Assembly (NCBI RefSeq): GCF_014384905.1
Contig: NZ_JACRSV010000001.1
Coordinates: forward strand, 1,116,001-1,180,000
Source of the DNA: Fumia xinanensis
GTDB taxonomy: Bacteria; Bacillota; Clostridia; Oscillospirales; Ruminococcaceae
Length of the DNA stretch: 64,000 nt
Direction of reading: 5' to 3'
Under the pieces are notes generated by a model. That model did not search any database and was not told the DNA's origin. It saw nothing but the letters and a program-made list of their open reading frames with translations. Shown here in pieces: positions 34,738 through 46,452 of the stretch. A program made the position numbers and the translations under genes. Position 1 is the stretch's first letter. The number at the start of each line of letters is the position of its first letter.

Positions 34738-35670
34738 TTATCCTTTGAGGGTTAAATCCGAGAAAAAGGCGTAGGTTTCCCTTTGCAGTTTGGCCTGGTA
34801 AAGAGCTTCATCCGCCTTTAAAAACAGCGAGTTAAAATTGTCCGCGTCTTCCGGAAAAATCGCAGCTCCTATGCTGGCGGTGTAGCTGATCCGGCCGCTT
34901 TCAAAGCGCAGCAGTCCACGGAGCTTGTCCGCTAGCCATTTCCCATTGGGAATGTTTGTGATAAAAACAATAAACTCATCGCCGCCAAACCGCCCCACCA
35001 CATCGGTTCTCCGGAAAGACCGTTTCAGGGTGCCGGCGACCAGTTGGATGGCCTCGTCTCCCAGAGCATGTCCATAGGTGTCGTTAAAATTTTTAAAATG
35101 GTCGATATCCAGCAGGACGAGAGCATTTTTTTGCTCCGGATATTTTTTAAGTACATTCTCAATCAGCTCAATGGTGTACTTTTTGTTGTAAAGCCCTGTA
35201 AAGTTATCGTGCTTTATCTCGTTTTCGAGCTGGTCAGTCCTGCTTTTCAAATTGGAAATGTCGGTTATGACGCCGATCATCTTCACCGGCACCTGATTCT
35301 CTATAACAGGCGTCACGTCAACCTTGCACCACAGGTAATCAGAGCCGCCTGCCCTCATCCGCGCCTCATAGGTTGTCGATTGCCCGCTGAAAATCGACTG
35401 AAACGCTTTGTCGATTGTCTTTTCATCGTCCGGGTGAGAAAAGTATTCTGAAACCGCTTTTTGATAATCGGCAGGTGCCAATTTGCTGTACGATCTTACA
35501 TCGTTTAAAATGACTTCGCCCGACACTCCGAAAATATCCTCGGCGTTTTCAAAAAAAGTGTACAGCTGGCGAGTCAAATCCACCTCAAACACACAGATTT
35601 TTGCCGCTTTCAAAGCGATGCTCAAACGCTCTTTGTATTCTTTTGCTTCTTCAAGACGGTAATGATCCAT
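34738..35670 (-). CDS. PAS-GGDEF diguanylate cyclase
   Basis: This 310-residue cytoplasmic protein has a PAS-like sensor (about residues 15-135, ICVFEVDLTRQLYTF, then YLWCKVDVTPV) and a C-terminal GGDEF domain (about 150-305). The active-site motif is FGGDEF, preceded by the inhibitory RxxD site (RRTD) five residues before it, so it should make cyclic di-GMP and be product-inhibited. LDIDHFKNFND gives the metal-binding Asp. AGGG lies about 10 bases before the ATG. It is monocistronic with its own promoter (35721-35749). The signal sensed by the PAS domain is unknown. Confidence 0.92.
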   Translation of the reverse strand: MDHYRLEEAKEYKERLSIALKAAKICVFEVDLTRQLYTFFENAEDIFGVSGEVILNDVRSYSKLAPADYQKAVSEYFSHPDDEKTIDKAFQSIFSGQSTTYEARMRAGGSDYLWCKVDVTPVIENQVPVKMIGVITDISNLKSRTDQLENEIKHDNFTGLYNKKYTIELIENVLKKYPEQKNALVLLDIDHFKNFNDTYGHALGDEAIQLVAGTLKRSFRRTDVVGRFGGDEFIVFITNIPNGKWLADKLRGLLRFESGRISYTASIGAAIFPEDADNFNSLFLKADEALYQAKLQRETYAFFSDLTLKG

Positions 35671-35720
35671 AGCGCTGAAACCCTACACCTCCAGATTTTA
35701 TCAAACTGTAATGTAAACTA

Positions 35721-35749
35721 ATTTTATCACAATTTGGCATTTTTGTCCA
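35721..35749 (-). promoter_or_regulatory. Promoter of the PAS-GGDEF gene
   Basis: On the minus strand TGGACA (35744-35749), 17-bp spacer, TAAAAT (35721-35726). The start would be near 35714, about 44 bases before the ATG. Confidence 0.75.
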
Positions 35750-35880
35750 CTTAATCGGCAAAATAAATTATAAATATTCTAAAATAAATTTCAATTTTAC
35801 TTTGTTCTACAATAAATGCTGGGACCCGGCTTTTGCCCAGGGCGCTTTCTCCACTTTCAGAATAGAAATTCCTTTAACAA

Positions 35881-35917
35881 AAAATCCCCGCCTGTACGAC
35901 AAATAGACGGGGATTTT
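35881..35917 (-). terminator. Terminator of the DUF4364 gene
   Basis: A 10-bp stem AAAATCCCCG/CGGGGATTTT (35881-35890 with 35908-35917), 20 bases past the stop on the minus strand, followed by T-rich sequence. Confidence 0.85.
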
Positions 35918-35936
35918 ACTACATAAAACAGTTTTT

Positions 35937-36494
35937 CTACTCCACCAGCTTATCGAGAAGGCCCTGATAGATGCCTGTGGCGTTTTGATAAAAATTTCTT
36001 GCGATGATTTCCGCCGTACCGCCGTCGGGAGCGTACAGGGATAAATTCAGATATTCCAGCTCCCCTTCGTGGATGGAGCAAATCACATGGTAGCCGTTTT
36101 GGTGAGGGACGATTTTGGTGCTCACCTCGTTGTCCCGACGGATTTTTGAAAGGAGCTTCATGCCCCGCTTGACCACTTTTTCCCGCAGGGAAGAAGGTAG
36201 CGCCTGCTTGAGATTCACAGCAGTTTCCACTCCCAAGTCGGTGAGGGTATAGCGCTCTTCTCCACCCACCTGCCGGACATTTAGATGTCCTGACGATTTC
36301 AGTTCATTCAAAGCAGTGGCGAAAGTGAAATAATCCACCGCATCATCCTCACTGAAAATTTCGCTGATGTTGTGGCTTGATAGCGGCGTCTCTACCGAAT
36401 GAAGCAGAAAGCAGATGAGAATTTTTACCTCATAGACTTCCTTGAGGCCGCCGGGGGCGATTCCCGCGATAAAGTTTTCGCTGATGTCACTCAT
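35937..36494 (-). CDS. DUF4364 family protein
   Basis: This 185-residue protein matches the DUF4364 family, widespread in Clostridia. The N-terminal half reads as a winged-helix (VKILICFLLHSVETPLSSHNI, then ALNELKSSGHLNV, with a beta wing RYTLTDLG), which suggests DNA binding. The C-terminal half (about 120-185) is a beta-rich domain. AGGA lies before the ATG. It has its own terminator. DNA binding is inferred; no target was found. Confidence 0.85.
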   Translation of the reverse strand: MSDISENFIAGIAPGGLKEVYEVKILICFLLHSVETPLSSHNISEIFSEDDAVDYFTFATALNELKSSGHLNVRQVGGEERYTLTDLGVETAVNLKQALPSSLREKVVKRGMKLLSKIRRDNEVSTKIVPHQNGYHVICSIHEGELEYLNLSLYAPDGGTAEIIARNFYQNATGIYQGLLDKLVE

Positions 36495-36763
36495 GAAAGA
36501 ACACGTCCTTTCTATCGAAAAGGGCTTTTCGCCCGAAAGTGATTAGTTTGGTGCCTTACTGGATATTTTTCCATATTTATTACGATGCAAGAAGTCCGGT
36601 TTTGCCCACTTGGCGGCAAAATTGAGAAAAAATTCCTGAAAGCGTTTCTTTGGCAATAAATATAACTCTACTGCATTTATTTTAGCATAAACACAAAAAG
36701 AATGAAAGCCCCGGAACAAAATTTGACAAGAGTAGAAAAATTTCCCGTAAATCAAAAAAAGGG
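36495..36763. other. Intergenic region between DUF4364 and the pyr promoter
   Basis: About 270 bases with no supported gene. It has a short hairpin AAAGGGC/GCCCGAAA-like near 36518-36538 and an AT-rich stretch (36660-36700) that should hold the DUF4364 promoter. ACTGCATTTATTT at 36670-36682 recurs at 36884-36896. Confidence 0.5.
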
Positions 36764-36792
36764 TTTACAACTGCTCTTAAATGCAGTAAAAT
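36764..36792 (+). promoter_or_regulatory. Promoter of the pyr operon
   Basis: TTTACA, 17-bp spacer, TAAAAT. The start would be near 36799. Confidence 0.85.
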
Positions 36793-36798
36793 AGAAGA

Positions 36799-36950
36799 AG
36801 CAAAATTCGACAACCTTTAAGTTGGTCCCGTGAGGCTGACAAGGCGGTCTGCTGAATAGAATGCCCAAAGGATGCGGAATAACTGCATTTATTTAAGGGA
36901 ATTGCAAGGAAGCAACCAAACTGTCAGGATACCGACAGTTTGGTTTTTTG
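36799..36950 (+). promoter_or_regulatory. PyrR-dependent attenuator of the pyr operon
   Basis: The leader contains the PyrR-binding loop TCCCGTGAGGCTGACAAGG (within 36821-36845), which matches the known consensus (TCCNGNGAGGCT). A perfect 12-bp terminator (36914-36925 with 36934-36945) followed by TTTT comes next. As in other Firmicutes, PyrR bound to UMP would stabilise the first hairpin and so allow the terminator to form, shutting off the operon. Confidence 0.93.
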
Positions 36951-37022
36951 TTGTTATGTTGATTTTTTCGCTGCCGCCCCCAAAGGCGCAGAGTGACCCA
37001 ATTCCCAGAAAGGAACGTTGTT

Positions 37023-37550
37023 ATGGAACAAAAAGCCCTCATCTTGGATGAAAAGGCCATGGGCCGCGCCATCGCCCGCATCTCCTTTGAGATCATCGAG
37101 CGGAACAAAGGGGTGGATAACCTCTGCCTCATCGGGATTCTCAGCCGGGGCGGACAGCTTGCACGGCGCATCGCCGACAAAATCAAATCGGTAGAGGACA
37201 GAGAGGTGCCGGTAGGACTTCTCGACATCACCCGCTTCCGGGACGACCGGCCTGACGGCGGAGCCTGTCCCGACCAATCGGAACTGCCCTTTGACATAAA
37301 TGGCAAAAAGGTGGTGCTCGTCGACGATGTCATCTACACCGGGCGCACCGTCCGTGCCGCTATCGACGCGCTGATGGCAAGGGGCCGCCCCGAGCGGATC
37401 CAGCTGGCGGTACTCGTCGACCGGGGACACCGGGAGCTGCCCATTCGGGCGGATTTCATCGGCAAAAATCTCCCCACCTCCAGAGAAGAACAGGTCAAAG
37501 TTTTGGTCAAAGAACGGGACGGCGAGGATAAAGTCATCATCTTAGGATAA
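37023..37550 (+). CDS. pyrR: Pyr operon regulator PyrR / uracil phosphoribosyltransferase
   Basis: This 175-residue PRPP-binding protein senses UMP and binds the leader RNA to control the operon; it also has uracil phosphoribosyltransferase activity. The PRPP motif VVLVDDVIYTGRTVRAAIDA lies near residue 97, and GILSRGGQLARRIA near the N-terminus. AGGAA precedes ATG 37023. It follows its own attenuator, the typical position. Its length fits the family. It is followed by pyrC after 57 bases. Confidence 0.95.
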   Translation: MEQKALILDEKAMGRAIARISFEIIERNKGVDNLCLIGILSRGGQLARRIADKIKSVEDREVPVGLLDITRFRDDRPDGGACPDQSELPFDINGKKVVLVDDVIYTGRTVRAAIDALMARGRPERIQLAVLVDRGHRELPIRADFIGKNLPTSREEQVKVLVKERDGEDKVIILG

Positions 37551-37607
37551 TCCTGTGCAGCAATGGTTAGCTGACTATCCCCCCAATAACAAAAGGAGTA
37601 CAGAAAT

Positions 37608-38876
37608 ATGCTTCTCATTAAAAATGGACATATCATCAGCCCTCAAAACAATCTGGACACCATCTGCGACATTCTTATTGAAAACGGACGCATCACCGAA
37701 ATGAACGAAAACATCTCGGCTAACTGTGAGATCATCGACGCCGAAGGAAAAGTCGTTCTCCCCGGCTTCATCGACATGCACGTTCACCTTAGAGACCCTG
37801 GTTTTACCCACAAGGAGGACATCCTCTCAGGCTGTGAAGCGGCGGCGGCCGGCGGCGTGACGGCGGTTGCCTGCATGCCCAACACCGATCCCGCTGTGGA
37901 TACGCCGGAAACGGTACGGTACATTCTCGACAAGGCGAAAAAGGCCAAAGCACGGGTCTACCCGGTGGCCTGCATCACGAAAGGGATGAACGGCGGCGCG
38001 CTGACCGACATGAAAGCCCTCCGGGAAGCAGGCGCCGTGGCCGTCTCCGACGACGGACGGCCCGTTAAAAACGCCAAAACCATGATGGAAGGGATGAAGC
38101 TTGCAAAGAAAAATAGGCTCCTCCCCATCTCCCACTGTGAGGATTTAGACATCATCGACGGAGGCATCATCCACAAAGGAAAGGTGTCAAAAGAACTGGG
38201 AGTCAAAGGGATGAACCGGGCCTCCGAGGACAGCATCACCGCCCGGGAGATTTCCTTGGCTGAGGCGGAAAACGTCCCCATCCACATCGCCCACGTGAGC
38301 ACCAAAGGCTCCGTCTCCATCATCCGGGACGCCAAACGCCGGGGCGTCAAAGTCACCTGCGAGACCTGCCCCCACTACTTTGTCTACGACCACACCGAGC
38401 TCTATAAAAAAGACGCCGACTACCGGATGAACCCGCCTCTGCGGGAGCCTGATGACTTAAAGGAAGTGATGGAAGGCATCGTGGACGGCACCATCGACTG
38501 CATCGTCACCGACCACGCCCCCCACGCGGCCGAAGAAAAGGCCGATTTCGAAAAAGCACCCAACGGGGTGGTGGGACTGGAAACCAGTTTCGCCGCCTGC
38601 TGCACCTACCTGCTCCACACCGGAAAAATTGGGCTCCCCCGTTTAGTCGAGCTCATGAGCGTCAACCCGGCGAAGCTTCTCGGCATTCCCGGCGGCAAGG
38701 TGGAAATCGACGGCATTGCCGACCTGGTCATCGCCGACCTGGACAAAGAATGGACAGTGGAACCGGAAAAACTCCACTCCAAGTCGAAAAACTCGGTGTT
38801 TAAAGGAGCGACCCTCAAGGGAAAGGTCCTCTGCACCGTCTGCAATGGACAGATCACCTACCGGAAAGGCATTTAA
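37608..38876 (+). CDS. pyrC: Dihydroorotase
   Basis: This 422-residue metal-dependent amidohydrolase closes carbamoyl aspartate to dihydroorotate. GFIDMHVHLRDPG holds the HxH zinc motif, DDGRPVKNAK and SHCED contribute further ligands, and HIAHVST and TDHAPHAAEEK complete the active site. AAAAGGAG lies before the ATG. It is the class I/allantoinase-like (PyrC type 2) form common in Firmicutes. It is followed by pyrF. No pyrB (aspartate transcarbamoylase) lies next to it, so that gene must be elsewhere. Confidence 0.95.
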   Translation: MLLIKNGHIISPQNNLDTICDILIENGRITEMNENISANCEIIDAEGKVVLPGFIDMHVHLRDPGFTHKEDILSGCEAAAAGGVTAVACMPNTDPAVDTPETVRYILDKAKKAKARVYPVACITKGMNGGALTDMKALREAGAVAVSDDGRPVKNAKTMMEGMKLAKKNRLLPISHCEDLDIIDGGIIHKGKVSKELGVKGMNRASEDSITAREISLAEAENVPIHIAHVSTKGSVSIIRDAKRRGVKVTCETCPHYFVYDHTELYKKDADYRMNPPLREPDDLKEVMEGIVDGTIDCIVTDHAPHAAEEKADFEKAPNGVVGLETSFAACCTYLLHTGKIGLPRLVELMSVNPAKLLGIPGGKVEIDGIADLVIADLDKEWTVEPEKLHSKSKNSVFKGATLKGKVLCTVCNGQITYRKGI

Positions 38877-38914
38877 ACCGTACAAAATAGAATTATGATA
38901 CAGGAGGAGTCACC

Positions 38915-39835
38915 ATGTCATTTGATTTGCTGATAAGCCGCATTAAAGAGCTGAGAAATCCCACCGTAGCGGGACTGGATCCCAAATTTTCCTACGTTCC
39001 CGAGTACATCCGAGAAAGCTTTCTCGCGGAATTTGAAGACCCGCTCTACGGCGCCGCCATGGCCGTTTTGGAGTACAACAAGGGCCTCATCGACGCCCTT
39101 TGCGACGTGGTTCCCGCCATCAAGCCCCAGGCCGCTTATTACGAGCTCTACGGCTGGGCCGGGATGAAAGCCCTCAAGGAAACCATCGACTACGCCCATG
39201 AAAAGGGCATGTATGTCATCACTGACGGCAAACGAAACGACATCGGCACTACCATGGAGGCCTACGCCGCCGCCCACCTGGGTACGGTGAACATCGGCGG
39301 AAAGGAAGTCGCCCCCTTCGATGGGGACGCTTTGACCGTCAACGGCTACCTGGGGAGCGACGGCATCACTCCCCTCCTAAACATCTGCAAAGAGCGGGAC
39401 AAGGGAATTTTCGTGCTGGTGAAAACCTCCAACCCTTCCTCCGGCGAACTTCAGGACAAAAAAATCGGCGCAGAGGCCGTTTATGAAGTCATGGGCCAAA
39501 TGTGCGAGCAGTGGGGCGCAGAGCTCCCCGGCAAGTACGGCTACAGCGGCGTCGGCGCTGTCGTAGGGGCCACTTACCCGGAACAGCTATTGGAGCTGCG
39601 GGCAAAAATGCCCCATACCTTCTTCCTGGTGCCCGGCTACGGCGCACAGGGCGGCGGAGCGAGAGACGTGGCAGGCGGCTTCGATAAAAATGGCCTGGGC
39701 GCCATTATCAACTCCTCTCGGGGCATCATCTGCGCTTACCAGAAAGAGGGCTGCGACGAGCGGGACTACGCCGCCGCCGCCCGCCGGGAAGCCATACGGA
39801 TGCGGGACGACATTTTACAATACGTAAATCTTTGA
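38915..39835 (+). CDS. pyrF: Orotidine 5'-phosphate decarboxylase (long type)
   Basis: This 306-residue enzyme decarboxylates OMP to UMP, the last step of the pathway. ITDGKRNDIGTTM near residue 92 carries the catalytic Lys-x-x-Asp set, and TVNGYLGSDG and VPGYGAQGGG bind the phosphate. At about 306 residues it is of the longer type-2 PyrF group, not the 230-residue type. GGAGGAG precedes the ATG. It lies between pyrC and carA. Confidence 0.94.
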   Translation: MSFDLLISRIKELRNPTVAGLDPKFSYVPEYIRESFLAEFEDPLYGAAMAVLEYNKGLIDALCDVVPAIKPQAAYYELYGWAGMKALKETIDYAHEKGMYVITDGKRNDIGTTMEAYAAAHLGTVNIGGKEVAPFDGDALTVNGYLGSDGITPLLNICKERDKGIFVLVKTSNPSSGELQDKKIGAEAVYEVMGQMCEQWGAELPGKYGYSGVGAVVGATYPEQLLELRAKMPHTFFLVPGYGAQGGGARDVAGGFDKNGLGAIINSSRGIICAYQKEGCDERDYAAAARREAIRMRDDILQYVNL

Positions 39836-39851
39836 TTTTGGAGGGAACAGC

Positions 39852-40964
39852 ATGATTACGACAGAAAGAAAAGCATGGCTTTTACTTCAGGACGGCACCC
39901 TCTTTGAAGGAAAAAGCTTCGGGGCCACCGGCTCCTCCATCGGCGAGGTGATTTTCTCCACCTCCATGGCGGGCTATCAGGAAGCCCTCTCCGACCCCAC
40001 CTACTACGGGCAGATTCTGACCCAAACCTTCCCCCTCATCGGAAACTACGGCGTGAACTCCGAGGATATGAGCGCCGACCGCTGTTTCCTCCACGGATAC
40101 ATTGTGAGGGAATGGTGCGACACCCCGTCCAATTTCCGCTGTGAGGGCGACATCGATAAATTCCTGCGGGAACAGGGGGTCATCGGTCTTTACGGCATCG
40201 ACACCCGGCATTTGACCAAAATCCTCCGGGAAAAAGGCACCATGAACGGCCTCATCACTACCGAGGCGATCAGAGACAAGGCGAACACCCTGAAGAAAAT
40301 CGCCAAATACACCGTCAAAAACGCCGTTCAATCGGTGACAGAAGAAACTCCCCTTTTGAACGAGACCTCGCAGCTGGGTCCCAAGGCAGAACTGCGTATC
40401 GGCATCCTCAACCTGGGCTGCTGCGACTATCTGAAAGAGGAAATGCTGGACCGGGAATGCGACACGGTGATCTTCAATCCCAACCAGCCCGCCTCCACCA
40501 TCCTCGAAAACAAAGTGGACGGCATCATCCTGTCGGAAGGCCCCGGCGACCCTGCCGAGGACAAGGACGTGCTGAAAACCATCGAAGAACTGATTGACGA
40601 CGGCATCCCCATGATGGGCATCGGATTAGGGCACCAAATGCTGGCCCTCGCCAACGACATGAAATGCCGCCGGATGCTCCACGGGCACCGGGGCGCTTCC
40701 CAGCCGGTCATCGATACGCTGACTGGAAAAACCTACATCACTTCTCAGAACCACGGCTATGTAGTCAACGAAGAAACGGTGGATGAGGATGTGGCCAATA
40801 TCCGTTACAAAAACGCCAACGACAAGTCCTGTGAAGGGCTCACTTATAAAGACATCCCCGCCCTTTCGGTCCAGTTCAGGCCCCAGGGCGACGGCTCCGA
40901 CCAGGACACCGCTTTTCTCTACGACGAATTTGTCGAGATGGTGAAGCGGCAGGCCGCCCGGTAA
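39852..40964 (+). CDS. carA: Carbamoyl-phosphate synthase small subunit with degenerate glutaminase triad
   Basis: This 370-residue protein has the CarA N-terminal domain (about 1-150: GEVIFSTSMAGYQEALSDPT, then GLYGIDTRHLTKILREKG) and a class-I glutamine amidotransferase domain (about 182-365). Normally CarA supplies ammonia to CarB by hydrolysing glutamine with a Cys-His-Glu triad. Here all three are replaced: the nucleophile loop reads MGIGLGHQ with Gly258 in place of Cys (codon GGA at 40623), and the His-Pro-Glu motif reads RPQG, giving Arg343 and Gln345. The surrounding fold motifs (GPGDP, GHRGASQP, SQNHGY) are kept and the frame is intact. Glutaminase activity is therefore unlikely; an ammonia-dependent complex is inferred. 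GGAGG precedes the ATG. Confidence 0.92.
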   Translation: MITTERKAWLLLQDGTLFEGKSFGATGSSIGEVIFSTSMAGYQEALSDPTYYGQILTQTFPLIGNYGVNSEDMSADRCFLHGYIVREWCDTPSNFRCEGDIDKFLREQGVIGLYGIDTRHLTKILREKGTMNGLITTEAIRDKANTLKKIAKYTVKNAVQSVTEETPLLNETSQLGPKAELRIGILNLGCCDYLKEEMLDRECDTVIFNPNQPASTILENKVDGIILSEGPGDPAEDKDVLKTIEELIDDGIPMMGIGLGHQMLALANDMKCRRMLHGHRGASQPVIDTLTGKTYITSQNHGYVVNEETVDEDVANIRYKNANDKSCEGLTYKDIPALSVQFRPQGDGSDQDTAFLYDEFVEMVKRQAAR

Positions 40965-41022
40965 ACGGATACCTCTTCATTCAACAAAAAGCAATGCAGT
41001 TTCCAGAAAGGAAGTAACTTTT

Positions 41023-44217
<3,195 letters not shown>

Positions 44218-44227
44218 TGCAATAGCA

Positions 44228-44259
44228 AAGAACCTTCTCGACAGAGAGGGTTCTTTTTT
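44228..44259 (+). terminator. Terminator of the pyr operon
   Basis: A perfect 12-bp stem (44228-44239 with 44244-44255) with a 4-base loop, followed by TTTT. Confidence 0.92.
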
Positions 44260-44348
44260 GCCTCTTAGTGGTCGGCATTCCACTGGGCTTTATGAAGTCC
44301 ACAGTCAGGCTTAAAGTTTATCTGCCAGCGCCGCCAAAGATAATGTGA

Positions 44349-44377
44349 TTGCATTTTGGACAGACATTTGTTATACT
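44349..44377 (+). promoter_or_regulatory. Promoter of the membrane GGDEF gene
   Basis: TTGCAT, 17-bp spacer, TATACT. The start would be near 44384, about 75 bases before the ATG. Confidence 0.7.
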
Positions 44378-44458
44378 TAAACATTATAGGTAATATTTGC
44401 GTCACAGTTTAGGATAAAATCACCAGTGCCGGCTATTTGAAAGGATGGAACCATCAAT

Positions 44459-46141
44459 ATGAGTGAACGGAAAAAGGCTGCCGTACAAAATATTATCATT
44501 GCTGTGTTCCTTCTCCTGTTTTTACTGGCAACGCTTTTGCTCAGCAGAGGATATTCTCTGCCAAATTCCCACAATAAAAAATACTATGAATCCAACTGGA
44601 CCTTGACCACGGCGGACAGCGGCCTTCAGCAAACCATTACCCTCCCCCACGAGATTACTTACCGAGGAAACGGAAAATGGACCCTTTCTACTACTCTGCA
44701 CTATACCCCAGAGGATAATGAATCGCCTTACGCCTTTATTAATATGAACCACATGTTTTTTACCGTATCCCTGGATGGAAAGGAGATCTACCGCTACCTG
44801 CCCGAGGATGTTCCCTCCTACTCCTACTCCCCAGGAAACTCCTATACAATGGTTCCCCTTCCTCATAACTGTTACGGAAAAGAACTGAGGATTGATTTTT
44901 GGATGGCGCTGGACGGCGGTTTTACATACGAGTTATCCGATGTGGTGTTCGGAGACGGCATTTCGGTGCTTCGCCGCACATTTTTTGAAGATTTGGCCCA
45001 TAACCTGATCGTCGTCTCCACCCTGCTCATCGGAATCGTCCTGCTGATCGCCAGCTGTATCCTCATGAACAGTCAAAGCCGCAAATCCACCCAATCTATC
45101 GGCTGGTTTGCCGTCATTTTCGGAATATACAACCTTTCTGAAAATCTTTTTGACCTTTACATGGTAAATAATCCGTATCCTGGGTATCTCATTAATTTTA
45201 TCATCTTTGCCTCCGTCCCAATCCCACTGCTGTTCTTTTTCATGCACAAAGTCCTGCTCAAATACCGCAGGGTCTATCAACTGATTATCGGTGCGGCGTT
45301 TTTGAACGTCGCCATACAGACAATACTGCATTTTACCAAGGTGTTGGATCTGCGGCAAGCGCTTCTGGCTACCCATGTGATCTACGGAGCTGCCATTCTG
45401 TTCAGCATCTACACCCTTATCAGGACGCCGAAAAAAGAGTTTCCCCAAAAAACCATTATGCTGATGGGAACCGTTCCTATCGCTGTCGGAATGGCAATAG
45501 ACAGCTTTCTTCACTACTTCCCCATCGTCCCCCATCAGCGAAACACCGCTTTTATCTTTTTAGGCGTATTTATCTTTCTGATTATCCAGGCGGTTGTCTG
45601 TATCCACGACATCACTGAAGCTTTCCGGGACAGCACTAAGTCGGCTGTCTATAAGTCCCTCGCTTATCAGGATGGGCTCACCGGCCTGCAAAATCGGACT
45701 TCCTACAGCAATGAGCTGGAAAATATCCGTCTAAATCCCCAGAAATACAAAAAATGTATCTGCGTCTATGTGGATATGAACAACTTAAAAAGCGTCAACG
45801 ACCGATTGGGACATCAGGCAGGCGACGAGTTCATCCGCAGTACCGCCCATCTGCTTCAGCGTCATTTGGGACCATACGGCAAGGTTTTCCGCTTTGGGGG
45901 CGACGAGTTCATCGCCCTGCTTGACAACATGAGTGAAAGCAAATTCCGAAATATTTTGTGTCAGATGAATGAGGAAATAAATTCTTACAATCGCACAGCC
46001 CCTGTCAAAATTGATTTCTCATTGGGCTGCCATCAATGGCGGGCCGGTGAAAGTATCGAAGATTGTATCGATGCCGCGGACCGGAATATGTACGAAAACA
46101 AGCTCTGCCGAAGTGACCCAAAGAATAAGTTTGTTCCCTAA
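44459..46141 (+). CDS. Membrane-bound GGDEF protein with 7TM-DISM-like sensor
   Basis: This 560-residue protein has one N-terminal helix (about 10-30), an extracellular beta-rich region (about 35-175), several membrane helices (about 178-380) and a C-terminal GGDEF domain (about 395-550). The layout resembles 7TM-DISM receptors, which sense extracellular ligands. VYVDMNNLKSVND and FRFGGDEF are intact, so diguanylate cyclase activity is likely. The RxxD inhibitory site is absent (GPYG in its place), unlike the enzyme at 34738-35670. It is monocistronic, with its own promoter and terminator. Confidence 0.88.
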   Translation: MSERKKAAVQNIIIAVFLLLFLLATLLLSRGYSLPNSHNKKYYESNWTLTTADSGLQQTITLPHEITYRGNGKWTLSTTLHYTPEDNESPYAFINMNHMFFTVSLDGKEIYRYLPEDVPSYSYSPGNSYTMVPLPHNCYGKELRIDFWMALDGGFTYELSDVVFGDGISVLRRTFFEDLAHNLIVVSTLLIGIVLLIASCILMNSQSRKSTQSIGWFAVIFGIYNLSENLFDLYMVNNPYPGYLINFIIFASVPIPLLFFFMHKVLLKYRRVYQLIIGAAFLNVAIQTILHFTKVLDLRQALLATHVIYGAAILFSIYTLIRTPKKEFPQKTIMLMGTVPIAVGMAIDSFLHYFPIVPHQRNTAFIFLGVFIFLIIQAVVCIHDITEAFRDSTKSAVYKSLAYQDGLTGLQNRTSYSNELENIRLNPQKYKKCICVYVDMNNLKSVNDRLGHQAGDEFIRSTAHLLQRHLGPYGKVFRFGGDEFIALLDNMSESKFRNILCQMNEEINSYNRTAPVKIDFSLGCHQWRAGESIEDCIDAADRNMYENKLCRSDPKNKFVP

Positions 46142-46157
46142 ATACAATTTTTTCTAA

Positions 46158-46190
46158 AAAGAACCGATGAGAGTGTCATCGGTTCTTTTA
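46158..46190 (+). terminator. Terminator after the membrane GGDEF gene
   Basis: A perfect 13-bp stem (46158-46170 with 46176-46188), followed by T-rich sequence. Confidence 0.9.
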
Positions 46191-46199
46191 TTTGAAATA

Positions 46200-46226
46200 T
46201 TAGCACTCTTATATTGAGAGTGCTAA
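46200..46226 (+). promoter_or_regulatory. CIRCE operator (HrcA binding site)
   Basis: TTAGCACTC, 9-base spacer, GAGTGCTAA: an exact match to the CIRCE consensus. It lies upstream of the hsp20 gene, so HrcA repression with release on heat shock is expected. No hrcA, groE or dnaK gene is near. Confidence 0.97.
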
Positions 46227-46255
46227 TATTTCAAAATTTAGTTACAAAAGAACTG

Positions 46256-46283
46256 TTGTTTTTTAATAATTCCAAAGTATACT
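46256..46283 (+). promoter_or_regulatory. Possible hsp20 promoter
   Basis: TTGTTT, 16-bp spacer, TATACT, 30 bases downstream of CIRCE. The leader (about 46290-46452) has a stem GTTGTTGAA/TTCAACAAC at 46287-46316. Confidence 0.55.
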
Positions 46284-46452
46284 ATAGTTGTTGAAAGAGA
46301 AAAGAACTTCAACAACAAACCATTTTCCCTGAGGACAATGTTCACAACAGGGCGTTGTTCAAAAGGAAAGGAAAGAAGGCGGACAAAGGATAAACGCTAT
46401 CTTTGTTCCCAGTAAACGAAAACACACATAATGTTTATAAGGAGGTATTTGT

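Noticed and set aside
36543..36755. 70-codon minus-strand ORF upstream of the pyr promoter
   Set aside because: No ribosome site, unlikely composition and no family; it lies in the upstream region of the DUF4364 gene.
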